This document shows positions 7,422 through 17,254 of a stretch of 58,164 nt of DNA, in pieces. The notes under the pieces are model-generated. The model saw only the letters and a list, made by a program, of their open reading frames with translations, was not told the DNA's origin and ran no database searches. The translations under genes and the position numbers were made by a program. The DNA lies in NCBI GenBank assembly GCA_021323705.1, contig JAJPKL010000010.1, positions 1 through 58,164 of the forward strand. The letters are read 5' to 3'. The DNA comes from Nitrososphaerota archaeon (lineage in GTDB: Archaea; Thermoproteota; Nitrososphaeria; Nitrososphaerales; Nitrosopumilaceae). The stretch's first letter is position 1. Each line of letters opens with the position of its first letter.

Positions 7422-7781
7422 ATGACCCACAATATGAAAGACATTGAATTAAAGTTAGAAAGTTTGAACATAAAACCACGTGAAATAATCAAAGCGAGAA
7501 TACAAGTTAACTATCCAGGAAGATATGACGGCATCGTGGTAAATACGCAGATATTAAATTCTAACCAGCTCATTGTTTATAGGTCATACAACAACAAAAC
7601 AATTACGCAAAACGTCTCACGCTTATTTATCAATAAAAACGACATGCCACAAAACTCTGCAGAGTTTACTGCCTCAATAGAGTTTGAGCCAAAGGAATCT
7701 CATGATGTAAAGTTCAGGGCGTCCATAATACAAGAACATAAAGAAATAGAAAGCGACATAGTATTTGCAAAATTAATTTAG
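7422..7781 (+). CDS. Hypothetical protein, 119 residues
   Basis: I do not recognise a family. The protein is soluble, with alternating short hydrophobic and polar stretches suggesting a beta-sandwich. A KPREIIKARIQVNYPGRYDG segment followed by VVNTQIL resembles the strand pattern of arrestin-like or Ig-like folds, but this is only an impression. There is no signal peptide or Cys motif. The start is ATG, with a second ATG four codons later. A T6 run just after the stop (7798-7803) could terminate it. It converges with the cupredoxin gene. Confidence 0.6.
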   Translation: MTHNMKDIELKLESLNIKPREIIKARIQVNYPGRYDGIVVNTQILNSNQLIVYRSYNNKTITQNVSRLFINKNDMPQNSAEFTASIEFEPKESHDVKFRASIIQEHKEIESDIVFAKLI

Positions 7782-7803
7782 CAGTAAAGAATGCCTGTTT
7801 TTT

Positions 7804-8277
7804 CTAGGAGGTTAGTGCTCCGTGTACTACGTCAATCTCGCCCTTCATCCATGGGTGAGGATCACAATGGTATGTAATCTGAGCCTCTTGTGTAAACAGG
7901 AATTGATATGACTTGCCAGGCAGTATAACTCCATTAGAACCAAAGTCCCCACTGTAAAGGTCTTTGAACGGCTTGTCAGGTGTAACTGTGTGTGCCGCCG
8001 AATCACTTGTGTTTTTCCATATTACCAAATTGTTTACACCAAGTTGTGATTCAATCTTTTTTGGTACAAAATTCTGCTGCTGTTGCGGGTTTTCTGCACC
8101 AGGGACTATAGTAATTGCGGTGGTTTCACCTGGGTGAAGGACTTTGTCTGGAATAATTGGCTTGGCGTTGAGTTCTGGTATGTAAAATAGTTGATAATAC
8201 GATATGCCAACTCCCGCTCCTACTATTACCGCGATTAGTGCTATTCCATATGCGTGACTTGATGTAGGAACGCTCAA
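7804..8277 (-). CDS. Membrane-anchored cupredoxin (plastocyanin-like blue copper protein)
   Basis: An N-terminal hydrophobic helix (AYGIALIAVIVGAGVGISYY) anchors a cupredoxin domain outside the membrane. The type 1 copper ligands are visible: His in SAAHTVTP, then Cys, His and Met in YHCDPHPWMKG. Such proteins replace cytochrome c as electron carriers in ammonia-oxidizing archaea. It is the third gene of a Rieske-cytochrome b-cupredoxin group on the same strand, so it likely carries electrons from the bc complex to the terminal oxidase. The start appears to be TTG, giving MSVPTSSHAYG; the gap to the cytochrome b gene is 54 bases. Confidence 0.9.
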   Translation of the reverse strand: MSVPTSSHAYGIALIAVIVGAGVGISYYQLFYIPELNAKPIIPDKVLHPGETTAITIVPGAENPQQQQNFVPKKIESQLGVNNLVIWKNTSDSAAHTVTPDKPFKDLYSGDFGSNGVILPGKSYQFLFTQEAQITYHCDPHPWMKGEIDVVHGALTS

Positions 8278-8331
8278 CTAGTCGTCATCTTTTTAATAGT
8301 CTTATAAAGTTATCATGTGGAAGTAAATTCG

Positions 8332-9894
8332 CTAGGGATTTTTCAGATCAAATTTGCCAATGACTGGATCTTTTAGATCTTCGATTCCAGCTGCTTTAAT
8401 TTCTGGTGCAACTTGTGACTCGGAGGGAGGTGTCGGCTTGCCAGATTCCTCTTTTGGCGGTACCTTCCCTGATGGCTCTGGACTTTCTAGCGCTTTTGGA
8501 GGCTCAGCTTGCGGTTGCGGTGGAGGAGGCGGTGCCTTCTTTGCCTCGTTTAACCCATGCCTATACAGATGGAAGAGCCCTGCAAACACCATAAGGCCTA
8601 ATCCTACTAGAAAGAGCGAAAAGTTCTTCATGCCAGCCAGTGCCGCATTGTAGGCTGCTATGTTGATGTATACTTGGAATACCAAGAGAGCTATTATGAG
8701 CCAGTTTATCCATTTTCCAGAGAAGTTTATCTGTGCTGATTTGTGCGGTCCTTTTGCTGCTGCAAGTTTTGCCTTCCTTTCTGCCTCCTTTGCAAGCAGT
8801 ATCATCATGTACGAGAACCCAAAGCCTATCGGTACTAGAAGCAGCATTATGAGATAGAAGAATACTGGATCTATCACAAGTCTTGCAACAAGCGGTTTTG
8901 TAGTATCAGGTGTGATGTAAAATCCCCAATAGGTTGTTACCATAACTTGAGCAATTCCGGTTATTCCAAATGCAGTAACTATTGGTCTGTCTTTCCAAGA
9001 GAACTTTTTGTACCTATCAATGAATGGAGTCATGGCTATAGCTGCAATGAATATGCCAGGCCACAATACACCAGTTACAAATTTGTCATATTGTGTCCTA
9101 AGGAAAGCATAGATTCCTGTAAGATACCATTCGGGTACAGTGATACCTGGTGGTATCGTTGGCTGGAACTTTGAGCCAAGGTCTACAGGGAATACACCAC
9201 CAGTGATGAAAATCGCTCCTGAAATTGCCATAACCATTGGCACATCAAACACCAAGAACCTCGGCAAGTGGACTGCCATCAATCCTAACATCACTATAGG
9301 CAGAACAAAGACATGCAGTGTGTAGAATCGCAGTATAAAGTCTGCAAATCCAGAACCAAACATAGCGTCTCGTATGGTCGGTCCCACCACAGGCATAGAA
9401 TTGGTAAGTGAAGCTGCAATACTAATTGCAAGCTCGGCGCGTTCACTGAAAATTATATCGTAACCTGTAAATGCTTCTAGAATGGTTACTGTACCCAGTA
9501 CAACTCCTGTTACCCATATGATCTCGTTTCTTATCTTGTACCTTCCACTAAAGTATTGGTAATACATGTGAAGTACTGCAAGTAGTACCATTGCGTTTGA
9601 TGCATGATAATGGATGTTTCTGATCATAAACCCGTATGGAACTGTGTTATTGATTTTGGCAACGCTGTCCCACGCCCTGTCCAATATGGGCTCATAGTAG
9701 AACATCAACAAGGCACCAGAGACTCCAAGTATAATGAATACCACAAAAGTAAGCATTCCAAGGAACCCAAATGGGCTCACAAACCTAGCAGGGAATGAGA
9801 ACTTGGTGCCTATGAATACAGTTCTCTCTAAGCCATCCCATATCCAGTAGCAAAAATCTACAAATCCGTTTCTACGTTTTAAGGAAACGACCAT
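8332..9894 (-). CDS. Cytochrome b (cytochrome bc complex, b6/subunit IV fused type)
   Basis: The 520-residue membrane subunit oxidises quinol in the thaumarchaeal complex III. The N-terminal half carries the four-helix b-heme bundle: paired histidines lie in the second helix (IHYHASNAMVLLAVLHMYY) and the fourth (LHVFVLPIVMLGLMAVHLPR). The C-terminal half has the Qo-site PEWY motif (TVPEWYLTGIYAFLR) and further helices. A Pro/Glu-rich cytoplasmic tail of about 65 residues (PPPPPQPQAEPP region) follows and is not a general family feature. The gene overlaps the end of the Rieske gene by 23 bases, indicating an operon. Confidence 0.92.
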   Translation of the reverse strand: MVVSLKRRNGFVDFCYWIWDGLERTVFIGTKFSFPARFVSPFGFLGMLTFVVFIILGVSGALLMFYYEPILDRAWDSVAKINNTVPYGFMIRNIHYHASNAMVLLAVLHMYYQYFSGRYKIRNEIIWVTGVVLGTVTILEAFTGYDIIFSERAELAISIAASLTNSMPVVGPTIRDAMFGSGFADFILRFYTLHVFVLPIVMLGLMAVHLPRFLVFDVPMVMAISGAIFITGGVFPVDLGSKFQPTIPPGITVPEWYLTGIYAFLRTQYDKFVTGVLWPGIFIAAIAMTPFIDRYKKFSWKDRPIVTAFGITGIAQVMVTTYWGFYITPDTTKPLVARLVIDPVFFYLIMLLLVPIGFGFSYMMILLAKEAERKAKLAAAKGPHKSAQINFSGKWINWLIIALLVFQVYINIAAYNAALAGMKNFSLFLVGLGLMVFAGLFHLYRHGLNEAKKAPPPPPQPQAEPPKALESPEPSGKVPPKEESGKPTPPSESQVAPEIKAAGIEDLKDPVIGKFDLKNP

Positions 9895-10477
9895 ATCCCA
9901 CTATTCCATTTTCGTTGACGTTCCATACTGCTGGCTTTATCCACAGGTCTCCCTTCTCGTCAGCTTCAAGATAAAGTGTTGCCAGTACATTTGACGGAGG
10001 AGCTTGAAGAGATGCAGGGCCTGCAAATGCTTTGCCTGTCAGAGGATTGTACATGCTACCATGACATGGGCATTCGCCTCTTTTTCTGCCATCCTGTGGC
10101 CAGTATTTCCATAAACACCATAAATGTAAACACACCATACTGTAAACACGAAAAGCGCTAACATCTTGTACTTCACCACCCAGTTCTGAAGGTAGTCGGA
10201 TAAACTGCCATTTTTTGAATGCCTCTTGATCAAGAACTGGATCCCCACTAGATGGGTAGGTTATGACCTCAGAGCTATTCACTGGAAATGTCTTGACGTT
10301 TGCCACCGTTCCATCTGGTAGTGTAACTTGTACTTTGGAAGGCACGATGTTTGAGGGGTTTGGCATAAATTGTCCCCATGGAACAAAAGGTGCAAAAGTG
10401 GTTGCAACACCTGCAGCTCCCAAAAGTCTAAGAAAGTCTCGCCTAGTTACTGTACCCCTAGTATCTTGCTCAGACAT
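9872..10477 (-). CDS. Rieske iron-sulfur protein of the cytochrome bc complex
   Basis: A 201-residue protein starting with a Tat-type signal/anchor (TRRDFLRLLGAAG), as usual for Rieske proteins exported folded. The [2Fe-2S] ligands are in CLHLWC and CPCHGS, about 20 residues apart, with the conserved Gly/Pro-containing loop FAGPA behind. It accepts electrons from quinol at cytochrome b and passes them to the cupredoxin encoded two genes downstream. It starts 39 bases after the subtilase gene ends on the same strand, so read-through transcription is possible though functionally unrelated. Confidence 0.93.
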   Translation of the reverse strand: MSEQDTRGTVTRRDFLRLLGAAGVATTFAPFVPWGQFMPNPSNIVPSKVQVTLPDGTVANVKTFPVNSSEVITYPSSGDPVLDQEAFKKWQFIRLPSELGGEVQDVSAFRVYSMVCLHLWCLWKYWPQDGRKRGECPCHGSMYNPLTGKAFAGPASLQAPPSNVLATLYLEADEKGDLWIKPAVWNVNENGIVGYGRFLKT

Positions 10478-10516
10478 CCAAAGCTCCGTGATTGAAAAAT
10501 TGCATATAAACCTTGT

Positions 10517-13500
10517 CTAAGTTCTTCCAGAAAATCTAAATTTTTTAAAAGTAATAACTGATATCGCAGATGCTATTGCAATTCCAACCAATATTTCGAT
10601 CAAAGTTATAAAATTCTGATCGCTTGTACCCAAAATGGAACTAGAACTTAGGACTGAATTGTTCACAGTAATTGAGATCTTTTCATCATCTGCATTTCCT
10701 GCCCTGTCTTTGGCTATGGCTTCAATGTTATACAGACCATTTTGAAGTGATCTGGTGTCGTAACGTAGTGTCGAGTTATCAAATACCGTCTGTGTTGGAA
10801 GTTTTACTGTAAGCCAGTTCTTTTCTAGCGGATTTGTCTCATTTATGCTCAAATTGACATTTATCACACCTGAAACAGTAGAACCGTTTACTGGAGATTC
10901 AAAGATGATCTTTGGAGGAGTGTTGTCAACAACAAACGTATAGTCTTTTGAAACAACGTGACCAACTGCGTCCGATACGACAATCTGCAGATCATGTTGA
11001 CCTTCTGAGAGATTTTGAGTTGCGTTTGGAAATGTAGCGTTTCCCATTATCTGCATACTTGAAGAATCTATGGAATATTTCTTCTCCTGAATATTTTCAC
11101 CAGTTATTTTGGGAATTATTTTGTAAGTATTATTAATGAATTGTGGAATTTTCAGAGTTATCTGCGGTGGGATCTCGTTTGGTAGAATTGTTGAAAACTT
11201 TGCCATCATTGTTAGTGGTTCTGCAACCGACTTTCCTCCAAACAAAGTGGTGTGAACTAACACAGAGTATACTCCCGTCTGGTTTATCGGAGCGTAGACT
11301 TCTGTTGATGTGGCATCTTTATTTTTTACAGGATAAAATCCTCCACCCTCACCAAATGGAGTACTTGGCCCCAGCCAGTCTCCGCTTGGCCACCCTTGGA
11401 ATTGTCCCAATACTCCTGGAGGCACATTTGTCTGAATGATATTTCCTTTCGGATCAACTACAAAGACAGACAGATTGGTATCTGGGTCTTTCCATGAAAA
11501 GAATATTGTCCCCGTGTTAATTGTCTTGTCCTCAATATCAAAATAATATTCTCTCCAGTCGCCGGCGTTATACCTATTGGACATGTCAAATCCTCCACCA
11601 ACGTATCCGTTTCCAAAAATAGTGTTTCCTTGTGTTCCTTGTATGACAGTAGGCAGATCCTTTGGCTGTAATTTTTTAAGAACTACGTATGACACCGGTA
11701 TATCAACAGTATGTGATTTGTCACTAAAGGAGATGAATCCCTGATAGACCCCTGACTTTGCGTCAGATGGAACTACTAGCGTTGCATTTAGCGTAGCCTT
11801 GCTGTGTGGGCCCAGTTGTATGCTGTTTGAATCAAGCCACACTTCTTTCCATTTGGTTTTTTCGTAAAAACTGGCAGTTATGGTATAATTAATTGAGGTA
11901 GAGTTTTTCTTGGTGTCACCAGACCAATATGAGTATCGGGTTGGAACTGGATATACGCCTACCAAGGGAACGTGTTCAAATTTTGAACTTGGATGAGATA
12001 TTCTAACTTCTTGGGCTGTCCCCCACGAACCCCCCCTATTTACAAGTGAGAGGTCTTGATATGTCGGTGTGGTATCATTATGCTTATTCCAATCGTACAA
12101 GTAGAGTGAGGATATCTTCATGTCATCAGCGTATGATTTAGCAGATGAATTCATGAACTCTGAAAATGGAAATGTTATGTCAAGCACCATAAGGGAGGTA
12201 TTAGGTGGTATAGGGTTTGTTTTTTGGAAAAATGATAGCAGGTTGGTATGATTTGTTATCTGAGCAAGTGGCACATAGTTTGGCCTGTAAACTCCCTGCT
12301 TTTTGATTAGAGGATCTTGCATACGAGGTTCTGTTGTTCCGTTATATTGCGAGAGTTTTATGAGATCAAGTTTTTGAGGTTCCACATTTACCTCTATGGC
12401 ATTATCTGCAGGGTTTTCTATGGTAAAAGCAGCAGTGGTTCTTTCTCCTGGATACAGCCTTCCAACAAACCAAGGAGTCTCAGGAAGTGAAGTGTTGCCA
12501 AGTTGAAATGTTTTCAATCCAAAAGCAGACGAATTAATTGAATTGATTGCTGGTTCGAGTACTTTCTGGGTGTTAGAATAAGTTGCGTTGTTGTAAACTA
12601 CAAAAGTATTTTCTTTTCCCAAAACGTAGTTAATCGCACTTGTAACATTAACTAGACCGGAGCCTTGCGCAAAAGGATCGTTGCCAAGGTCTTGTGCAGT
12701 TGACATTAGTATGTTTTTTATTGTAAAGGGATTATACGGAATTCCCTTTTCATGTAATGCCTGCATTACTATGGCAGCTGACCCAGCAGTCAGTGGAGCG
12801 GCAAGGCTTGTTCCTCCAAATAGTGTAAATGGTCCAGTTGAGTTTTTGTTATACTTTGTAACTGAAGTTGGGGTAAATCCATATTCCCCTACTCCCATTA
12901 TGTCAGGTTTTGGATCACCTATCACGGATGGGCCTTTACTTGAAAATCCAGATATGTCGCCATAGTAAAGTGTGCTATTGCCAAATCGCGGTTGTCCTTT
13001 GAAGGGACCATAACCAACAAAGATGTTATCTGTTGCAGCTCCTACCGTAAGTCCAAATGGTGCAGCATCTGGACTTCCTATTGTTCCGTATCCCGGTCCA
13101 GCATTACCAGAACTACTAACAGTTAGCACTCCTGGATATTTTGGATCAAGCGAACCTGGTACATTGAGTGCGCTAAGTAAAAGTGATCCGGCATCAAGCC
13201 CTGGAACGGCTCCAAGCGCAGGAAAAGTTGAGATTCCCCAGCTGTTAGATAAAATGTCTACCCGTGGAGTTCCTGAGAACTTCCAGCCTTTACCATCTTG
13301 ATCAAATCCGGCAGCCCACAGCCAACCATAGATTGCATCGCCAAGCCATAATGCCTTTATTGGGACAATCTTGGAACCGGGAGCTATTCCCCGAATTACA
13401 TATTTTGTAGAGTTGCCATAGACATCATACTGCTGTTTACCTTGAGATGTGATAGATCCTGCAGTGGCTGTGCCATGGCCCTGATAATCATACATGACAC

Positions 13501-14770
13501 CAAAAAAATTTCCGTGCGGATCAAGCGGAGGAAGTAGTGTACCATTCACGGCCCCAACTTTTTTATCTATATTGGGAGGATGTGAAAAGATCCCATACAG
13601 GTCAAGGACGCGCGCGCCCACCGTACCAGCACTATAGTCTGGGATACCATCATTGTCTTTATTATATACAAGATATTCTTTGCCGTTTCCTAGTATAATT
13701 GGGGTTTGAGTTGTGAAATCAAAGTCATATTTTGGCGGTGTTGGGCTTGTAATTCTTATAAAATCTTTGTATGAATCAGACATGTCAGGGATTATGGTAT
13801 CATATACACCTGCTGTTTTTGAATCAACTACAAGGACTGGAACTAGTTGTAGTAAAGAAAGCTGCCCCTGTGAGACGCTTTCGTATACCATTCCAAAGTG
13901 ATACATACCGCTTTTTGAGACAATAAAATGTCGTGCGTCCTTGCCTATCTTATAATCACTTGATACGGTTCCGTTAATTACTGGTGTTCCACCCTTTGGA
14001 TACTGTGAGTTGTACACTGGAATGGTAGTTCCTTTTCCTCCCTTACTCAGATCAAGAAAGACTCCTTTGGAGTTTACATATACAGAAGATGTCACATTCT
14101 TTGGTATAGGATGTGTATAATTTTGGATGACTCCAGTGTTGCTAATTTGTGCTACAAATGTAGCGTTTGTTAACACAATCCCCTGCCCATCTGCATCAAT
14201 CATAATTGGCACATTGTTTTTGTCTCTGGCAAGCGAGTTTTTTACATCAGGATTTGAAAAATCTGTTCCAGTGTCAACTATTCCTATCTTGATTCCGTTG
14301 CCAGTGTAGTTGTACTGTTGAATTACTTTGCTTGATCCCAAGATATCATCAATTCGGGAAACATCAGTTGGGCTCTGAGAGGTTGTTGGTGTAGAATCAA
14401 ATTCCAAAGGGAGATCTTCAATCACCTTATATCCAGCAAGCCTCAAATCTGAAACTGCATTTTGATCAAACAGTCCCACTGCAAAGGAACCATGGTCAGA
14501 GTCTAATCCGTAAATTAAATTGTGAGCCCTCTGAGATATATCCGAGACTGAACCCAAACCAAAAACAAGATATCTTTTTACAGGATTTTCGTATTGTACA
14601 GATTGAAAAGTTACAAGACCAGAAGTCTGTTCTGTGGTCTTGATTTGTTGATTTCTTGGGACATCCACATCATAGTATCCACTGATTGGCTTTGGAATTA
14701 TAGATATGAGTAGAAGGGCCATTAGAAAAAATGAAACTTGCATCATGGTATGCGATTTGGTCTTTACCAT
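10517..14770 (-). CDS. Giant secreted subtilisin-like (S8) serine protease with membrane anchor
   Basis: The protein has 1417 residues. A signal peptide (about 1-31) is followed by a propeptide-like region and the S8 domain. Catalytic residues are Asp166 (GIVDTGTD), His432 (GHGTATAGS), the oxyanion Asn556 (SSGNAGPG) and Ser655 (FGGTSLAAPL). The Asp-to-His distance of 266 residues is far more than the ~30-60 of ordinary subtilases, so a domain is inserted there. Several Ig-like beta domains fill roughly 750-1370, including a VDNTPPKIIFESPVNGS repeat type. A C-terminal helix (LIEILVGIAIASAIS) plus a basic tail anchors it to the membrane. It lies five bases downstream of the next gene on this strand. 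The likely role is surface proteolysis or maturation of envelope proteins. Confidence 0.9.
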   Translation of the reverse strand: MVKTKSHTMMQVSFFLMALLLISIIPKPISGYYDVDVPRNQQIKTTEQTSGLVTFQSVQYENPVKRYLVFGLGSVSDISQRAHNLIYGLDSDHGSFAVGLFDQNAVSDLRLAGYKVIEDLPLEFDSTPTTSQSPTDVSRIDDILGSSKVIQQYNYTGNGIKIGIVDTGTDFSNPDVKNSLARDKNNVPIMIDADGQGIVLTNATFVAQISNTGVIQNYTHPIPKNVTSSVYVNSKGVFLDLSKGGKGTTIPVYNSQYPKGGTPVINGTVSSDYKIGKDARHFIVSKSGMYHFGMVYESVSQGQLSLLQLVPVLVVDSKTAGVYDTIIPDMSDSYKDFIRITSPTPPKYDFDFTTQTPIILGNGKEYLVYNKDNDGIPDYSAGTVGARVLDLYGIFSHPPNIDKKVGAVNGTLLPPLDPHGNFFGVMYDYQGHGTATAGSITSQGKQQYDVYGNSTKYVIRGIAPGSKIVPIKALWLGDAIYGWLWAAGFDQDGKGWKFSGTPRVDILSNSWGISTFPALGAVPGLDAGSLLLSALNVPGSLDPKYPGVLTVSSSGNAGPGYGTIGSPDAAPFGLTVGAATDNIFVGYGPFKGQPRFGNSTLYYGDISGFSSKGPSVIGDPKPDIMGVGEYGFTPTSVTKYNKNSTGPFTLFGGTSLAAPLTAGSAAIVMQALHEKGIPYNPFTIKNILMSTAQDLGNDPFAQGSGLVNVTSAINYVLGKENTFVVYNNATYSNTQKVLEPAINSINSSAFGLKTFQLGNTSLPETPWFVGRLYPGERTTAAFTIENPADNAIEVNVEPQKLDLIKLSQYNGTTEPRMQDPLIKKQGVYRPNYVPLAQITNHTNLLSFFQKTNPIPPNTSLMVLDITFPFSEFMNSSAKSYADDMKISSLYLYDWNKHNDTTPTYQDLSLVNRGGSWGTAQEVRISHPSSKFEHVPLVGVYPVPTRYSYWSGDTKKNSTSINYTITASFYEKTKWKEVWLDSNSIQLGPHSKATLNATLVVPSDAKSGVYQGFISFSDKSHTVDIPVSYVVLKKLQPKDLPTVIQGTQGNTIFGNGYVGGGFDMSNRYNAGDWREYYFDIEDKTINTGTIFFSWKDPDTNLSVFVVDPKGNIIQTNVPPGVLGQFQGWPSGDWLGPSTPFGEGGGFYPVKNKDATSTEVYAPINQTGVYSVLVHTTLFGGKSVAEPLTMMAKFSTILPNEIPPQITLKIPQFINNTYKIIPKITGENIQEKKYSIDSSSMQIMGNATFPNATQNLSEGQHDLQIVVSDAVGHVVSKDYTFVVDNTPPKIIFESPVNGSTVSGVINVNLSINETNPLEKNWLTVKLPTQTVFDNSTLRYDTRSLQNGLYNIEAIAKDRAGNADDEKISITVNNSVLSSSSILGTSDQNFITLIEILVGIAIASAISVITFKKFRFSGRT

Positions 14771-14775
14771 GATCG

Positions 14776-15774
14776 TTATCTTCGCCTAGCAAGAATTGTT
14801 ATCTGCAGTGCAATGATTATAGCAATCAAGGCAACTACCGGTAGGAATAAGGAGTTGACCTGCCCCGATGCAGACTCGAGGCTCTGTACTGATTGAGACA
14901 TCGAGGTGACTGTCTTGTTCATGTTTGCATTTGCTTGCGATATTGAATTTTGGCTTGTGTTCAATACATATCCAAAGTTTTGAACTTCATTTTTCATCTT
15001 ATCAAGCTCGTTTGATGTTGATACCAGTGCAGAGTTTAATTGTATTAGTTGAGTATAGACGGAGGCTAGGGTTTGTTTTTGCACTAACGTGGCAAAAGAT
15101 CCGTTACCTTCGGTACCTTGGCTGTATGCAACTATAACAAAGATATAGGTGCCTTCTTGGGTAGGCGTGAGATCTACATAATAAAGTCCAGGATTTATCA
15201 TAACAAAATTGTTAAGAAGAACTATGTTGCCGTTTGGTTCGTGTACATACGAATTGGCAAGGAGTTTTGAAGGGTCTCCTGCAACTAACAGACCATCGCT
15301 TGTTACTTGAACAAAGACACGAAGTGTTTGGTTAACAGCAGCAGTTTGTGGTGCGTAAACTGATACCTGCACATTTCTTTGTATTGGGACTGGAATGACT
15401 GTTGAGGATGACGCAAATTTTACATCGACTTTTTGTGAATATCCTTGTTCTTTTGGAAGAATTCCTTCCACGGAATAAGTTCCATATGGATAGTTTGTTG
15501 TTGCATTAGGCCATCTTATCAGTATTTGATTAAAGTTTCCTTGGTTATCAGATGTAATTTGGTTAAATTGTTTTATCGTACCATCTGGTGCAAACAACCT
15601 TAGAATCACAGTCTCGTTTGCAAAGGCTGTCTTTCCATATGCAAGAAGTGGCTGACCCTCAGAGTATACTTGAGAATCAGTATACAGTTGCAACGGTATT
15701 GAAGCGGCATTAGCCTGGGACAGGACACCATTTGCGATAACAAATAGCATGAGACTTGTTATCAATAATTTCAA
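14776..15774 (-). CDS. Secreted membrane-anchored protein with beta domains and coiled coil
   Basis: I do not recognise a named family. A signal peptide (1-23, ending SQANA) precedes two or three beta-rich domains of the macroglobulin/Ig type (for example the YTDSQVYSEGQPLLAYGKTA and TIKQFNQITSDNQGNF stretches). A predicted coiled coil (about 235-300, LNSALVSTSNELDKMKNEV) follows, then a C-terminal transmembrane helix and ARRR. The overall design, one anchor at the C-terminus with the bulk outside, mirrors the subtilase, whose gene begins only five bases downstream. They are probably co-expressed, and this protein may be its partner or substrate (inference). Confidence 0.75.
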   Translation of the reverse strand: MKLLITSLMLFVIANGVLSQANAASIPLQLYTDSQVYSEGQPLLAYGKTAFANETVILRLFAPDGTIKQFNQITSDNQGNFNQILIRWPNATTNYPYGTYSVEGILPKEQGYSQKVDVKFASSSTVIPVPIQRNVQVSVYAPQTAAVNQTLRVFVQVTSDGLLVAGDPSKLLANSYVHEPNGNIVLLNNFVMINPGLYYVDLTPTQEGTYIFVIVAYSQGTEGNGSFATLVQKQTLASVYTQLIQLNSALVSTSNELDKMKNEVQNFGYVLNTSQNSISQANANMNKTVTSMSQSVQSLESASGQVNSLFLPVVALIAIIIALQITILARRR

Positions 15775-15884
15775 TCTATTCGTGATGATTACTACCCATA
15801 GATATTGGTTCTGTTAAAAAGAATCATGTTAGTTAGTTAAAACGCCTTGAGACGGATTTAATATGGAAAACAATTTTGCTTCCC

Positions 15885-16499
15885 TTATTCCTGAAGATAG
15901 CGTTCTGGGCACATAGAATTGATTGAGATTACAGAAAGATTCCCTTGTTCTTTTTTAAACATAGTAAGTGATGCATTTCTAATTATCAATTCATACAAGG
16001 ACTCTGGTTTCAGTTGCATTACAGTAGAAAGCATAGATTTTATCGGATCCATATGTGTGACAAACAAAACGTCTTCTTCGTTGTGCTTTTTTGAACAGTG
16101 TTCTACCAGATCTATGACTCTTTTTTTAATACTGGCAAATGTTTCGATTCTGTTTTCTTCTATTATTGGATGGCCCTCGTAAAATTTAAGAAAAATGTTT
16201 CCATGTTTTGCAAACATTTCTTCATAAGGCATTCCCGACAAAAGCCCCATGTCAATTTCGGTTAGCCTTTCGTCCACTTTGTATCGTAGACCTAATTTTT
16301 TTGCAACTATACCAGCAGTCTGTTCAGCTCTTTCCACTGGACTGCAATAGATAGTCGATATGTTAAATGGTTCAAGAAAATCACCTATTTTTTCTGCCTG
16401 TTTGACGCCCAGATCCGTAAGAGGATATCCGGTTGAACGACCTGCCAATATTCTCTCCACATTATTTCTTGCCTGTCCATGACGTAAAAAAAGAAACAA
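15885..16499 (-). CDS. Histidine phosphatase family protein (phosphoglycerate mutase-like)
   Basis: The 204 residues contain the catalytic RHG at residues 6-8 (FLFLRHGQARNN), an Arg in the next helix region, the TEIDMGLLSGM loop with the acid/base position, and a second histidine in FVTHMDP. These define the branch that phosphorylates the N-terminal histidine transiently to dephosphorylate or isomerise small molecules. Members with this spacing include cofactor-dependent mutases, alpha-ribazole phosphatases and sugar phosphatases, so the substrate is open. It is divergent from the F420:NADP oxidoreductase-like gene. Confidence 0.88.
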   Translation of the reverse strand: MFLFLRHGQARNNVERILAGRSTGYPLTDLGVKQAEKIGDFLEPFNISTIYCSPVERAEQTAGIVAKKLGLRYKVDERLTEIDMGLLSGMPYEEMFAKHGNIFLKFYEGHPIIEENRIETFASIKKRVIDLVEHCSKKHNEEDVLFVTHMDPIKSMLSTVMQLKPESLYELIIRNASLTMFKKEQGNLSVISINSMCPERYLQE

Positions 16500-16560
16500 G
16501 ATCTATTCTGAAACGACTAGTTGAATAAAGATAATAATAAGATTGTCAGAGCAAAAAGTC

Positions 16561-17232
16561 ATGAAAGTGGGAATCATAGGAGGCACTGGAGGAATGGGAA
16601 AGGGTTTTGCTCTACGTTGGTGTGTTAATCATGATGTGTTAATTGGTTCCAGAGATTCTGCAAGGGCTGAAGAGGCAGCTCGCGAGTATGCTTCAAGTTA
16701 TGATAAAGAACACGCGTCTCCAAAAGGTAAGATAGTTGGAAAGGACAATCTTTCGGTTGCAAAAGAAAGCGATGTGTTGGTGCTTTCCATTCCATATGAA
16801 AACATTGATTCAATATGTTCTCAATTACTTCCAAACATCAAAGACAGTTGTGTTGTGATCTCCCCAATAGTTCCACTCACAAAAACTGACGCTGGATTTG
16901 AATTGATTTCATTTAGAGAAGGAAAACCCTCTGCCTTTGAACTAGTACAGAAACATATGAAAAACAGGCACAATCTTGTTTCCGCATTCCACACCATTTC
17001 AGAAAAGAAGCTCATTGATACAAAACTTGTTTTAGACTCGGACATATTTGTTTGCGGGGACAACGAAGATTCAGTAAATGTGGTAAATGGCCTAATACAC
17101 GAAATAAAAAATCTACGACCTATTTTTCTAGGACCGGGGTCTCTCTCATATCTTGCTGAAAGTGCAACGCCAATTCTTATTAATGCAATGATAAAGAACA
17201 AGATGAAAAATCCCGGCATAAAGATAATTTAA
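16561..17232 (+). CDS. npdG: F420H2:NADP+ oxidoreductase-like protein (NpdG/Fno type)
   Basis: The N-terminal Rossmann motif GIIGGTGGMGKGFALRW and the following GSRDSARAEEAA, which recognises the NADP phosphate, match archaeal NADPH-dependent F420 reductases. The rest follows the short 220-residue form of this family (LVSAFHTISEKKL, FVCGDNEDS, GPGSLSYLAES). The enzyme moves hydride between coenzyme F420 and NADP+, and thaumarchaea are known to make F420. An in-frame TTG at 16543 would add six residues; the ATG fits the family better. A pyridoxamine-oxidase-fold protein that could also use flavin or F420 lies two genes downstream. Confidence 0.82.
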   Translation: MKVGIIGGTGGMGKGFALRWCVNHDVLIGSRDSARAEEAAREYASSYDKEHASPKGKIVGKDNLSVAKESDVLVLSIPYENIDSICSQLLPNIKDSCVVISPIVPLTKTDAGFELISFREGKPSAFELVQKHMKNRHNLVSAFHTISEKKLIDTKLVLDSDIFVCGDNEDSVNVVNGLIHEIKNLRPIFLGPGSLSYLAESATPILINAMIKNKMKNPGIKII

Positions 17233-17254
17233 TTAGTATTTACAAGAATAAAGG

